A DNA stretch of 22,805 nucleotides from an uncultured Prevotella sp. (GTDB taxonomy: Bacteria > Bacteroidota > Bacteroidia > Bacteroidales > Bacteroidaceae). Below are positions 8,307 to 15,959 of this stretch, in pieces. The DNA lies in NCBI GenBank assembly GCA_934202525.1, contig CAKPYB010000046.1, positions 1 to 22,805 of the forward strand, written 5' to 3'. The notes beneath the pieces were generated by a model that saw only the letters and a list, made by a program, of their open reading frames with translations, had not been told where the DNA came from and searched no databases. Every line of letters begins with the position of its first letter. Position 1 is the stretch's first letter. The translations under genes were made by a program, and so were the position numbers.

Positions 8307-9206
8307 ATGAGTAAGAAACCCTATCGGTTACTGGCATCCCTGTTGCTGATGCTCGTAGCGACGCTTACTTCATGCGAGAAGTTTTCGATTGACGAAACAA
8401 CCGGAAAATCACATGATGCAAACGCCAATGTAACGATTCATGTGCAGAAAATAGAAGGCACAAGTCTGCTGACGACCAAAGCAGCCGACAAGCAGATTGC
8501 CCTGGGCGATGTGTGCTCCAGACTGACACTTGCCATCTTTGACGGAGAGGAGAAACTGGAGACGGTGAACCAGCTTTCAACAGACAATGGCTTCGGAACA
8601 GCCTATGTAAGTCTGGACGAAGGAGAATACCGGCTGGTGGTGATTGCCCATAACGGAAAGGGAAACTGCTCTGTCAGCGCACCCGAGAAAGTAAAGTTTG
8701 CGAGCAACAAGCTTACCGACACCTTCTATTATTACGGCAGGTTGAGCGTAACGGCAGACGGAGCCACCTCCGACATCAACCTGAGGCGAGCAGTTGGCGC
8801 CTTCAAGTTACATATTACCGACGAAACCATTCCCGAAGAAATCAGGAGCATCAAGTTCTATTATACCGGCGGCAGCAGCACCCTGGATGCAACCACCGGA
8901 TTCGGCTGCGTAAACAGTCGTCAGACCGAAAATTTCAGTATGAAAGACGGCGGCAGAGACTTTACCGTCTACACCTTCCCGCATGAAGAAGAGAAGAACA
9001 TCAAGATGAGCATCAGCTTTCTGGATGCCGATGCAAAAGTGGTAAAGAGTTTTGAAAAAGCCGATCTGAAAATGCATCAGAACAAAACAGCCTATACCGA
9101 GATTTCCATTGCTGACGGATTCGGTGGCGGAGACGACAGTACGGGTGGTGGAATAGGCATTACCGTAGACCCTACCTGGGGCGAGACAGAACGGGTGAAT
9201 TTCTAA
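8307..9206 (+). CDS. FimB/Mfa2-like fimbrillin-family lipoprotein
   Basis: A 299-residue lipoprotein with a hydrophobic signal peptide and lipobox ending at Cys23 (TLTSC). The protein looks like two beta-sandwich domains: residues about 40-160 (VTIHVQKIEG through FYYYGRLSV) and about 165-270 (LRRAVGAFKLHITDE through MHQNKTAYTEISI). The layout of a lipoprotein signal, an FYY.G segment near the domain border and LRRAVGAF at the start of the second domain resembles FimB/Mfa2 proteins, which anchor and cap fimbriae. No fimbrial shaft gene is adjacent, so it may be an orphan. The C-terminus has a Gly/Asp-rich linker (FGGGDDSTGGGIGI) before ITVDPTWGETERVNF. The family call is tentative. Confidence 0.6.
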   Translation: MSKKPYRLLASLLLMLVATLTSCEKFSIDETTGKSHDANANVTIHVQKIEGTSLLTTKAADKQIALGDVCSRLTLAIFDGEEKLETVNQLSTDNGFGTAYVSLDEGEYRLVVIAHNGKGNCSVSAPEKVKFASNKLTDTFYYYGRLSVTADGATSDINLRRAVGAFKLHITDETIPEEIRSIKFYYTGGSSTLDATTGFGCVNSRQTENFSMKDGGRDFTVYTFPHEEEKNIKMSISFLDADAKVVKSFEKADLKMHQNKTAYTEISIADGFGGGDDSTGGGIGITVDPTWGETERVNF

Positions 9207-9279
9207 GAAACAGACGATTAAGGGATTACGGAAAACCAGAAGGTATGTTCTATTTTTCCACAATGCAATATATTTTTTG

Positions 9280-9324
9280 ATTCTTAAAGATTTGATAATC
9301 AAAATTTCTTTGTCATTTAAGAAT
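9280..9324. promoter_or_regulatory. Inverted repeats around the efflux promoter, possible operator
   Basis: ATTCTTAAA (9280-9288) and its exact complement TTTAAGAAT (9316-9324) flank the -33 box of the efflux promoter. Between them TTTGAT and ATCAAA (9291-9303) form a second small dyad. The position suits a repressor site, but no regulator gene is linked and AT-rich DNA gives such dyads by chance. Confidence 0.3.
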
Positions 9325-9339
9325 AATTCCATAATTTTG
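9309..9339 (+). promoter_or_regulatory. Promoter of the four-gene efflux operon
   Basis: TTTG at 9309-9312, a 19-base spacer, then TAATTTTG at 9332-9339 match the consensus. The leader to the ATG at 9372 is about 30 bases and is very AT-rich. Confidence 0.75.
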
Positions 9340-9371
9340 CATCCAATATTATATAATATTATAAACAAAGG

Positions 9372-10880
9372 ATGAAAAAATATATAACTCTTATCATGCT
9401 GATGGGAGCATTGATTCCTGCCGGGGCTCAGGCACAAACGCTGAGCCTTGACAGTTGCCGTGCCATGGCGCTGCGCAACAACAAGCAGCTCAATGCCTCG
9501 AAGCTCAAGAAAGACGTGGCGTACAATCTGAAGAAATCGGCACGTACCAAATATCTTCCTAAAGTAGATGCTTTAGGCGGTTACGAATGGTTCAGCAGGG
9601 AGATTTCGCTGCTGAACGTCGGTCAGAAGTCAACATTCAGCAATATCGGTTCTACCATTACCGGAGGAATATCGGGAGGAGCCAGCAATCTGATGAGCCA
9701 ACTCGTAAGTCAGGGAATGATTACCCCGGAGATGGCGCAGCAGATAGGCGGACTGATGAATGAGAAACTGGGACCTCTGCAGCAGCAAGGCAATGCGCTG
9801 GGAGAGAAACTGGTTGATGCATTCCGCACCGACACCCGCAATATCTGGGCAGGAAGCGTGATGGTTCGCCAACCTATCTATATGGGTGGAGCCATCATTG
9901 CAGCCAACAAGATTGCCGACATCGGAGAACAGATTGCAGAGAATGATCTCGACCAGCAGACCCAGAGCACGCTTTACAGCATAGACCAGGCTTACTGGCT
10001 CGCCGTCTCGCTGAAGCAGAAGCAGAAACTCGCCATCAGTTACCGCGACCTCGTGAAGAAACTGAACGAGGATGTTCATAAGATGATTCAGCAGGGAGTA
10101 GCCACCAAGGCAGACGGACTGAAGGTGGACGTGAAAGTGAACGAGGCTGAGATGCAGATTACTCAGGCAGAAGACGGACTCGCGCTGTCGAAGATGCTGC
10201 TCTGCCAGCTCTGCGGCATTCCGATGAACCAGGAAATCACACTTGCCGATGAAGATAAGGAAACCCTGGCTTTATCAGGAACTCCTGTTGACACCGAGCA
10301 GCAGAGAGTAGCCGCACAGGATTCAGCGATGAACACCCGTCCAGAACTCCGCATGCTGCAGAATGCGCTCGACATCTCTAAAGAAGCTACCAATATGGTT
10401 CGCGCCATCAATCTGCCTCACGTGATGCTGACAGGCGGCTACATGATTTCGAACCCAAACGTATTCAATGGTTTCCAGAAGAAGTTTACCGGAGTCTGGA
10501 ACGTAGGCGTAATGGTTCATGTTCCGGTATGGAACTGGTTTGACGGAGCCTACAAGGTGAGAGCCGCAAAGGCTGCCAGCAATATCGCGCAGATGAACCT
10601 GGATGATACGAGAGAGAAGATTCATCTGCAGATTACCCAAAGCCAGTTTAAGGTAAAGGAAGCCCAGAAGAAGCTCAACATGGCAATGAAGAATATCGCC
10701 AGTGCCGAAGAGAACCTGAGATGCGCCAACCTCGGTTTCAAGGAAGGCGTGATGGAGGTTACCGACGTGATGGCTGCACAGACTGCCTGGCAGAAAGCAC
10801 AGAGCCAGAAGATTGATGCAGAAATCGACGTGAAGCTGACTCAGGTTGGGCTGAACAAGGCGCTCGGTATCCTACAGTAA
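9372..10880 (+). CDS. TolC-family outer-membrane efflux factor
   Basis: A 502-residue outer-membrane channel protein. A signal peptide ends about residue 22 (GAQAQ) and is followed by LSLDSCRAMALRNNKQL, the usual OEP-family opening. The body is long alpha-helical coiled coil in two halves (about 25-260 and 300-500), as in the tandem-repeat TolC fold. The first half carries an insertion rich in Gly, Met and Gln (about 95-150, ITGGISGGASNLMSQLVSQG onward). The second half ends with EGVMEVTDVMAAQTAWQKAQ, a family hallmark. It forms the exit duct of a tripartite pump with the adaptor and permeases encoded just downstream (33 bases to the next start). The transported compound is unknown. Confidence 0.93.
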   Translation: MKKYITLIMLMGALIPAGAQAQTLSLDSCRAMALRNNKQLNASKLKKDVAYNLKKSARTKYLPKVDALGGYEWFSREISLLNVGQKSTFSNIGSTITGGISGGASNLMSQLVSQGMITPEMAQQIGGLMNEKLGPLQQQGNALGEKLVDAFRTDTRNIWAGSVMVRQPIYMGGAIIAANKIADIGEQIAENDLDQQTQSTLYSIDQAYWLAVSLKQKQKLAISYRDLVKKLNEDVHKMIQQGVATKADGLKVDVKVNEAEMQITQAEDGLALSKMLLCQLCGIPMNQEITLADEDKETLALSGTPVDTEQQRVAAQDSAMNTRPELRMLQNALDISKEATNMVRAINLPHVMLTGGYMISNPNVFNGFQKKFTGVWNVGVMVHVPVWNWFDGAYKVRAAKAASNIAQMNLDDTREKIHLQITQSQFKVKEAQKKLNMAMKNIASAEENLRCANLGFKEGVMEVTDVMAAQTAWQKAQSQKIDAEIDVKLTQVGLNKALGILQ

Positions 10881-10913
10881 TAATAATAACAAATTCAAAA
10901 TCAGATTAAGAAA

Positions 10914-11897
10914 ATGTCTAAGAAATCACAGCATAACAACATATTGCTCGCTGTAATCGGTTTTACAGCAGTAGTCATTCTCGTAGGCGTCATCGGTTTC
11001 TTCACTTTGGAACAGAAGGATGACACCATTCAGGGCGAGGTAGAAGTATCAGAATACAGAGTATCCTGCAAACTGCCAGGACGCGTAGTAGAACTCCGCG
11101 TTCAGGAAGGCGATTACGTTCATGTGGGCGATACGCTCGCCATCCTCGAAGTGCCTGAAATGAAATCGCAGGAACAGATGCTCCAGGCTACCAACGCAGC
11201 AGCCGAGGCGATGAAGGACCTGACGGATGCAGGTGCACGCAAGGAGCAGATTCAGGGTGCTTACCAGTTGGTTCAGCAGGCTGAAGCTGCCGCAACCATC
11301 GCCAAGAAGACTTACGACCGCATGCAGAACCTCTTTAATGAGGGTGTAATCAGCGGTCAGAAACGCGACGAGGCTTACGCTGCCTATAAGGCTACTGAGG
11401 CTCAGGTGGCTGCTGCCAGAAGTCAGTACGACATGGCGAAGAACGGAGCCCGCGAGCAGGAGAAGCGTATGGCAGCCAACAACACCCAGGCTTCGAAGAG
11501 CGCTGTAGATGTAGTGAAGAATCTCTTGAAGGAGACCGTTCAGATTGCCCAGTGCGAGGGCGAGGTAAGCAATGTCTATCCTAAGGTAGGCGAGCTTGTA
11601 GGCCTCGGCTCTCCTATCATGAGCATCTCTATCATGAGCGATATGTGGGGCACCTTCAATGTTCGCGAAGATCATCTCAAGGGGCTGAACAAGGGCGATG
11701 AGTTCACCGCTTTCGTTCCTGCCTTCAACAAGGACATCAAGATGAAGGTTTACTACCTGAAAGACCAGGGCTCTTACGCTACCTGGAAGGCAACCAAGGA
11801 TAATGGCGACTACGACCGCAAGACTTTCGAGGTGAAGGCACGTCCTATCACAAAGATTGAGGGATTGCGCCCGGGAATGTCACTCATCATTAAATAA
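10914..11897 (+). CDS. HlyD/EmrA-type membrane-fusion (adaptor) protein
   Basis: A 327-residue periplasmic adaptor with one N-terminal membrane segment (about residues 10-30, ILLAVIGFTAVVILVGVIGF). Next comes the first half of a lipoyl/biotinyl-like domain (YRVSCKLPGRVVELRVQEGD). An alpha hairpin follows (about 80-200), containing MQNLFNEGVISGQKRDEAYA, the usual helix-turn in this family. The second half-lipoyl motif is CEGEVSNVYPKVGELVGLGS, and a beta-barrel region ends in GLRPGMSLIIK. It links the inner-membrane permeases to the TolC-like duct. It lies 33 bases after the TolC gene and 5 bases before the first permease gene, so the four genes are surely co-transcribed. Confidence 0.93.
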   Translation: MSKKSQHNNILLAVIGFTAVVILVGVIGFFTLEQKDDTIQGEVEVSEYRVSCKLPGRVVELRVQEGDYVHVGDTLAILEVPEMKSQEQMLQATNAAAEAMKDLTDAGARKEQIQGAYQLVQQAEAAATIAKKTYDRMQNLFNEGVISGQKRDEAYAAYKATEAQVAAARSQYDMAKNGAREQEKRMAANNTQASKSAVDVVKNLLKETVQIAQCEGEVSNVYPKVGELVGLGSPIMSISIMSDMWGTFNVREDHLKGLNKGDEFTAFVPAFNKDIKMKVYYLKDQGSYATWKATKDNGDYDRKTFEVKARPITKIEGLRPGMSLIIK

Positions 11898-11902
11898 CAT
11901 CT

Positions 11903-13066
11903 ATGTTTAAGAAATTATATCATATAGCCCTCAGAGAATGCGGCATCATGTGGAAGAATCCCATTTATCTCTTCTGCATGGTCATCTTCCCCATCGTGGT
12001 GGTGATTTTCTTCACCACGCTGATGAAGGGAGGAGTGCCTACCGACATGCCTGTGGGCATAGTAGATCAGGACAACTCCGCCACATCGCGCCAGCTGGTG
12101 CATAAGCTCGATGCCTTCCAGACCACCAAGGTAGTGGCTCATTACGAGAACATGGCAGAGGCAAGACATGCTATCCAGAAGAACGAAATCTATGCCTTTA
12201 TGGTGATTCCTAGCGGAACGGAGGCAGGACTGATGGCACAGAAGCAGCCTAAGATTTCGTTCTACTACAGCAGCGTTTCGCTGGCAGCCGGTTCCCTGCT
12301 CTTCCGCGACCTGAAAACCATCTCTACACTGGGAGGTGCGGCGGCAGGAATGGCGAAACTTTCGGCGCTGGGAAAGACAAATGATGAAATCATGACCTTC
12401 CTGCAGCCTATCGCCGTAGACCTTCACATGATAGGTAACCCATACGCCAACTACAACTATTATCTTTCGAGCGTAATGGTGCCGGGACTCATCATGCTGT
12501 TCATCTTCCTGATTACACCTTATTCTATAGGTACGGAACTGAAGTTCAACCGGGCAAGAGACTGGATGCGGATGGCAGGCAACAATCCTTATCTCGCCAT
12601 TGCGGGTAAGATGCTGCCGCAGACGCTCATCTTTCTGAGCATCTTCCTGCTGTTCGAATTCTACATCTATTATGTATTACAGTTTCCCCATCCGGGCGGC
12701 GCACTGCCTATCATCCTGTTAGGCGTTCTGAGCGTACTCTCCTGCCAGTGTTTCGGCATCTTTGCCTTCGGACTGATGCCTTCATTGCGCATGTCGATGA
12801 GTATCTGTTCGTTGTGGGGCGTGGTGAGTTTCTCCATCTGCGGAGCCACCTATCCGCTCTTCTCGATGGATTCTCCGATCCAGTCTATCGGCCAGCTCTT
12901 CCCGATGCGCCACTATTACATGATTTACCAGATAAACATCTTCAATGGTTTCCCGATGGGCGATGCTGTGCTCCACTGGGGCGCAATGGTGCTGTTCTGT
13001 GCCCTGCCGATGCTCACCATCTGGAACATCAAGAAGGCAATGCTAGTATATAAATACCTACCATAA
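11903..13066 (+). CDS. ABC-2 type transporter permease (first of a pair)
   Basis: A 387-residue inner-membrane protein of the ABC2_membrane_3 type (the YhhJ/YbhS/YbhR group). An N-terminal membrane segment (about residues 19-40, PIYLFCMVIFPIVVVIFF) is followed by a large periplasmic domain (about 41-185) and then about five closely spaced membrane segments. The loop RDWMRMAGNNPYLAIAGKML precedes the third segment, as in this family. Such permeases work with a cytoplasmic ATPase, adaptor and TolC duct to export drugs or other compounds. No ATPase gene lies in this operon. The gene starts 5 bases after the adaptor stop and its TAA overlaps the next ATG by one base. Confidence 0.92.
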   Translation: MFKKLYHIALRECGIMWKNPIYLFCMVIFPIVVVIFFTTLMKGGVPTDMPVGIVDQDNSATSRQLVHKLDAFQTTKVVAHYENMAEARHAIQKNEIYAFMVIPSGTEAGLMAQKQPKISFYYSSVSLAAGSLLFRDLKTISTLGGAAAGMAKLSALGKTNDEIMTFLQPIAVDLHMIGNPYANYNYYLSSVMVPGLIMLFIFLITPYSIGTELKFNRARDWMRMAGNNPYLAIAGKMLPQTLIFLSIFLLFEFYIYYVLQFPHPGGALPIILLGVLSVLSCQCFGIFAFGLMPSLRMSMSICSLWGVVSFSICGATYPLFSMDSPIQSIGQLFPMRHYYMIYQINIFNGFPMGDAVLHWGAMVLFCALPMLTIWNIKKAMLVYKYLP

Positions 13067-14325
13067 TGAAGAAAAGTAGTTTATTATATAAGATTATCAA
13101 TGGCATCTGGGACATGTGCTACATCTGGAAGACGGAAATGCGCAATGTGTTCCGCGATGAAGGTGTGCTCATCTTCTGCATTCTGGTGCCGCTGGGCTAT
13201 CCGCTGCTCTACTCGTGGATTTACAACAACGAGGTGGTGAGAGAGGTGGATACGGCGATTGTGGACCTGAGCCACAGTCACAGTTCTCGCGAGTTTATCC
13301 GCGATTATGATGCTTCACCAGATGCCAAGGCTACCTATTACTGCAACAGTCTGGACGAGGCGAAGGAACTGGTGCGCAGACAGGCAGTTCACGGAATCCT
13401 TTACTTCCCTGCCGACTTCGATACGAAGCTGAACCGGGGCGAACAGGCGCATGTGGGAGTTTACTGCGATATGAGTCTGATGCTGACCTATAAGGCGATT
13501 TATCAGACCTCGCAAGCCGTAGCTAGCCACATCAACTCGGGCATCCAGATAACACAGGCTGGAGGATTTACGGATAGAGACGACGAGATTACCACCGAGC
13601 CGCTCGCCTTTGATGAGGTTACGATATTCAATACGACAGGAGGTTACGGAAATGCCATTCTGCCGGCTGTGCTGGTTCTTATCCTGCAGCAGACGATGCT
13701 GCTGGGCATAGGAATGGCAGCGGGAACATCGAGAGAACTCAACAGAAACCGCGAACTCATACCGGTAAGCGAGCATTATGGCGGTATTTTCCGCATTGTT
13801 TTCGGCAAGGCATTGGTTTATTTCATGGTTTATGCCGTGATGGGAATGTATCTTACGCTGGTGGTTCCTAAGCTGTTCAGTTTTGTAAGTATGGTAACGT
13901 GGACCACCATTCTCGGTTTCCTCCTACCTTACATTCTTTCGTGTGTTTTCTTCGGTCTGATGCTGTCGTGTCTGGTAAGATATCGTGAAAATGTAATGCT
14001 TCTGGTGGTATTTACCTCCGTTCCGTTGCTTTTTATGACGGGAGTTTCATGGCCATTGAGCAATATTCCAGGCTTTTGGCAAGGATTTTCGTGGGTTTTC
14101 CCATCCACTTTCGGCATCCGCGGGTTCCTCAGAATCAGCAGTATGGGTGCATCACTTTCAGATATTCTGCCGGAATTCAGAGCGCTCTGGATTCAGACAG
14201 GCGTCTATTTTCTCGCTACCTGCCTGGTTTTCAGGCAGCAACTGCGCTCAGCCAGACTCAAGGCAAACCTTACTGCCGAAGTAGCAGAAGAAGAGGATGA
14301 GGCGGAAGAAATAGTTGATAGTTAA
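13066..14325 (+). CDS. ABC-2 type transporter permease (second of a pair)
   Basis: A 419-residue partner permease with the same layout as the gene before it: an N-terminal membrane segment (about residues 33-53, FCILVPLGYPLLYSWIY), a periplasmic domain (about 54-200), and about five C-terminal membrane segments, including AILPAVLVLILQQTMLLGIG and MLLVVFTSVPLLFMTGVSWP. The loop TSRELNRNRELIPVSEHYGG corresponds to the RDW.RMAG loop of the first permease. It ends in a very acidic cytoplasmic tail (EVAEEEDEAEEIVDS), not seen in the first one. Start and upstream stop overlap in TAATG, indicating translational coupling. The two permeases probably form a heterodimer. The ATPase must come from elsewhere in the genome, or none is used. 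Confidence 0.92.
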   Translation: MKKSSLLYKIINGIWDMCYIWKTEMRNVFRDEGVLIFCILVPLGYPLLYSWIYNNEVVREVDTAIVDLSHSHSSREFIRDYDASPDAKATYYCNSLDEAKELVRRQAVHGILYFPADFDTKLNRGEQAHVGVYCDMSLMLTYKAIYQTSQAVASHINSGIQITQAGGFTDRDDEITTEPLAFDEVTIFNTTGGYGNAILPAVLVLILQQTMLLGIGMAAGTSRELNRNRELIPVSEHYGGIFRIVFGKALVYFMVYAVMGMYLTLVVPKLFSFVSMVTWTTILGFLLPYILSCVFFGLMLSCLVRYRENVMLLVVFTSVPLLFMTGVSWPLSNIPGFWQGFSWVFPSTFGIRGFLRISSMGASLSDILPEFRALWIQTGVYFLATCLVFRQQLRSARLKANLTAEVAEEEDEAEEIVDS

Positions 14326-14339
14326 GAGCTTAGAGTTAA

Positions 14340-14402
14340 AAGTTTATAGCAATCTTGCTAACGGCTAAGCCCTATAAATTATAAACTTTCAACTATAAAC
14401 TA
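14340..14402. repeat. Imperfect inverted and direct AT-rich repeats after the efflux operon
   Basis: AAGTTTATAG (14340-14349) is complemented by CTATAAA-type words at about 14371-14377 and 14394-14400, with TATAAACT repeated directly. The region directly follows the second permease stop and could form a weak 3' hairpin. No classical terminator for the efflux operon was found. Confidence 0.4.
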
Positions 14403-14410
14403 TAAAAAAT

Positions 14411-14441
14411 GGGCTGTTAACTGTTAACCCTGTTAACCCCC
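14411..14441. repeat. GTTAAC triplet repeat, copy 1
   Basis: Three GTTAAC palindromes in the order GTTAAC-T-GTTAAC-CCT-GTTAAC, ending in a C run. Three related copies lie at 18349, 18473 and 20837, all in gaps that also contain other repeats. Confidence 0.75.
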
Positions 14442-14460
14442 GAGAAAAATACAGCTAGCT

Positions 14461-14692
14461 CCATACGCCCTGAAAGGGCAGAAGCTCCTAGCCCAGGGCA
14501 ACGCCCTGGGGATTATTGACAAATACAAAACGCCCTGTAAGGGCAAAAGCTTCCCATATTTTAAAGCTTTTGCCCTTACAGGGCGACTTTGTTGATTACG
14601 TGTTTACCCAGGGCGCTGCCCTGGGCTAGGAGCTTCTGCCCTTTCAGGGCGTATTGCTGCAAATGCTGCCGTTCAGGGCGTATGGGGGACAA
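14461..14692. repeat. Nested REP-like palindrome between the efflux operon and mrp
   Basis: The outer inverted repeat has arms of about 47-50 bases (14461-14510 and 14607-14653). These are near-perfect complements and contain CGCCCTGAAAGGGC, AGAAGCTCCTAG and CCCAGGGC-GCCCTGGG palindromes. Within it, exact 22-base arms (14531-14552 and 14564-14585) enclose an 11-base loop. At the right end the word GGGCGTAT recurs 29 bases apart (14647, 14676), and the element then runs into the mrp stop codon at 14693-14695. The whole could fold as a branched hairpin in DNA or RNA. GC-rich palindromes of this type are often spread by REP-associated tyrosine transposases; none is encoded here. It separates two convergent transcription units and may serve as their 3' boundary. 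Confidence 0.85.
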
Positions 14693-15793
14693 TTAGTGTG
14701 TACTAACAATCTTGGTTGGAGCCTTCTCGGCATTTCTGCGGTTCACCACCGTTACTACGCTTTGAGCAAGGCTGAGGAATGCCTGACCGGTAATGGAATC
14801 AACCTTGGTAGCAGCAGGCGCACCATCATCACCACCCTCGCAGATGCTCTGAACGATAGGAATCTGGGCGAGCAGAGGCACATTCATCTCCTTGGCGAGG
14901 TTCTTGCACCCCTCCTTGCCAAAGATATAATACTTGTTCTCAGGCAACTCGGCAGGCGTAAAGTAGGCCATATTCTCGATAAGACCGAGGATAGGCACAT
15001 TCACCTTATCATTCTGATACATGTCAATACCCTTTCTCGCATCGGCAAGCGCCACCTGCTGAGGAGTACTTACGATAACTGCACCCGTAATGGAAAGCGT
15101 CTGGAGCAGCGTAAGATGAATATCGCTTGTGCCAGGAGGTGTATCGAGGATAAAGTAATCCAACTCACCCCAGTCAGCATCAGCAATCAGCTGTTTCAGG
15201 GCAGAACAAGCCATTCCGCCGCGCCACAGAGTAGCCGTAGTAGGACTTACGAAGAAACCGATACTCAGGAGCTTCACGCCATATTTCTCGACAGGTTCGA
15301 TGAGGTCTCTGCCGTCCTTGTGAACAGAATAAGGACGCTCCTCCTCAACACCGAACATCTTAGGCATGGAAGGACCGAAGATATCCGTATCGAGCAAGCC
15401 CACCTTGTAGCCCAACTTAGCCAGGGCGATAGCGAGATTGGCTGAAACGGTGCTCTTGCCTACTCCACCCTTACCAGAGCTCACAGCGATGACGTTCTTC
15501 ACCTGTGGCAGCATCTTTCCTACTTCAGGACGAGGAGCCGACTTGAACTCAGTAACGATTTCCACCTCTACATCTTTCGAAATATGATAATGGATGGCAG
15601 CCTCAGCCGCCTTCACCGTACTCTTGAGGAAAGGATCCGTATCACGAGGAAAGAGAAGAACCACCTTCACCTTCATACCATTGATGCTAGGCGTATCTGC
15701 CAGCATCTCGCTCTCTATGAGGTTCTTCTTGGTGCCTGGATAAATCACCGTAGCAAGCGCCTCTTCAATCAATTTTGGATATAATGTCATCAT
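14693..15793 (-). CDS. mrp: Mrp/ApbC/NBP35-family iron-sulfur carrier P-loop ATPase
   Basis: A 366-residue cytoplasmic protein. The N-terminal ~90 residues are a DUF59/FeS-assembly (MIP18-like) domain. The rest is a ParA/MinD-type ATPase with a deviant Walker A GKGGVGKS at 107-114, LLDTDIFGPSMPKMFG after it, and YFILDTPPGTSD as Walker B region. It is thought to bind and pass on Fe-S clusters. The C-terminal CxxC found in many Mrp proteins after ENM is absent: here it reads ENMAYFTPAELPENKYYIFG, a form I associate with Bacteroidetes homologues. Other cysteines (MACSAL, GCKNL, SICEGG) may not be equivalent. Two adjacent ATGs (15793, 15790) could serve as start; the first is used here. Confidence 0.92.
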   Translation of the reverse strand: MMTLYPKLIEEALATVIYPGTKKNLIESEMLADTPSINGMKVKVVLLFPRDTDPFLKSTVKAAEAAIHYHISKDVEVEIVTEFKSAPRPEVGKMLPQVKNVIAVSSGKGGVGKSTVSANLAIALAKLGYKVGLLDTDIFGPSMPKMFGVEEERPYSVHKDGRDLIEPVEKYGVKLLSIGFFVSPTTATLWRGGMACSALKQLIADADWGELDYFILDTPPGTSDIHLTLLQTLSITGAVIVSTPQQVALADARKGIDMYQNDKVNVPILGLIENMAYFTPAELPENKYYIFGKEGCKNLAKEMNVPLLAQIPIVQSICEGGDDGAPAATKVDSITGQAFLSLAQSVVTVVNRRNAEKAPTKIVSTH

Positions 15794-15813
15794 TTCTTTT
15801 TATTTATTTGGTG

Positions 15814-15845
15814 CAAAAGTAACAATAAATAATGTAATAAGCAAA
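15814..15845 (-). promoter_or_regulatory. Promoter of mrp
   Basis: On the minus strand TTTG (15842-15845), a 20-base spacer and TACTTTTG (15814-15821). It is divergent from the GH115-like promoter, with 14 bases between the two -33 boxes. Confidence 0.8.
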
Positions 15846-15859
15846 TAAAAACTAAATAA

Positions 15860-15891
15860 TTTCAGATATTAAACACTTTTATGTATCTTTG
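15860..15891 (+). promoter_or_regulatory. Promoter of the GH115-like gene
   Basis: TTTC (15860-15863), a 20-base spacer, then a perfect -7 box TATCTTTG (15884-15891). The -33 box has one mismatch. The leader to the ATG at 15960 is about 65 bases. Confidence 0.7.
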
Positions 15892-15959
15892 CAAATTGCA
15901 GAAATGTGTAGTTTCAGCAAAAAGCGAATCTACAACCGAACAGACAAAAACGGAAGAAA

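Noticed and set aside
14411..14692. Origin of replication or attachment site
   Set aside because: The palindromes and GTTAAC words recur at other gene ends, there is no dnaA, integrase or tRNA gene nearby, and the structure fits a dispersed repeat better.
14654..15445. A 263-codon plus-strand frame over mrp
   Set aside because: It is an antisense shadow of the Mrp ATPase domain and starts inside the REP element.
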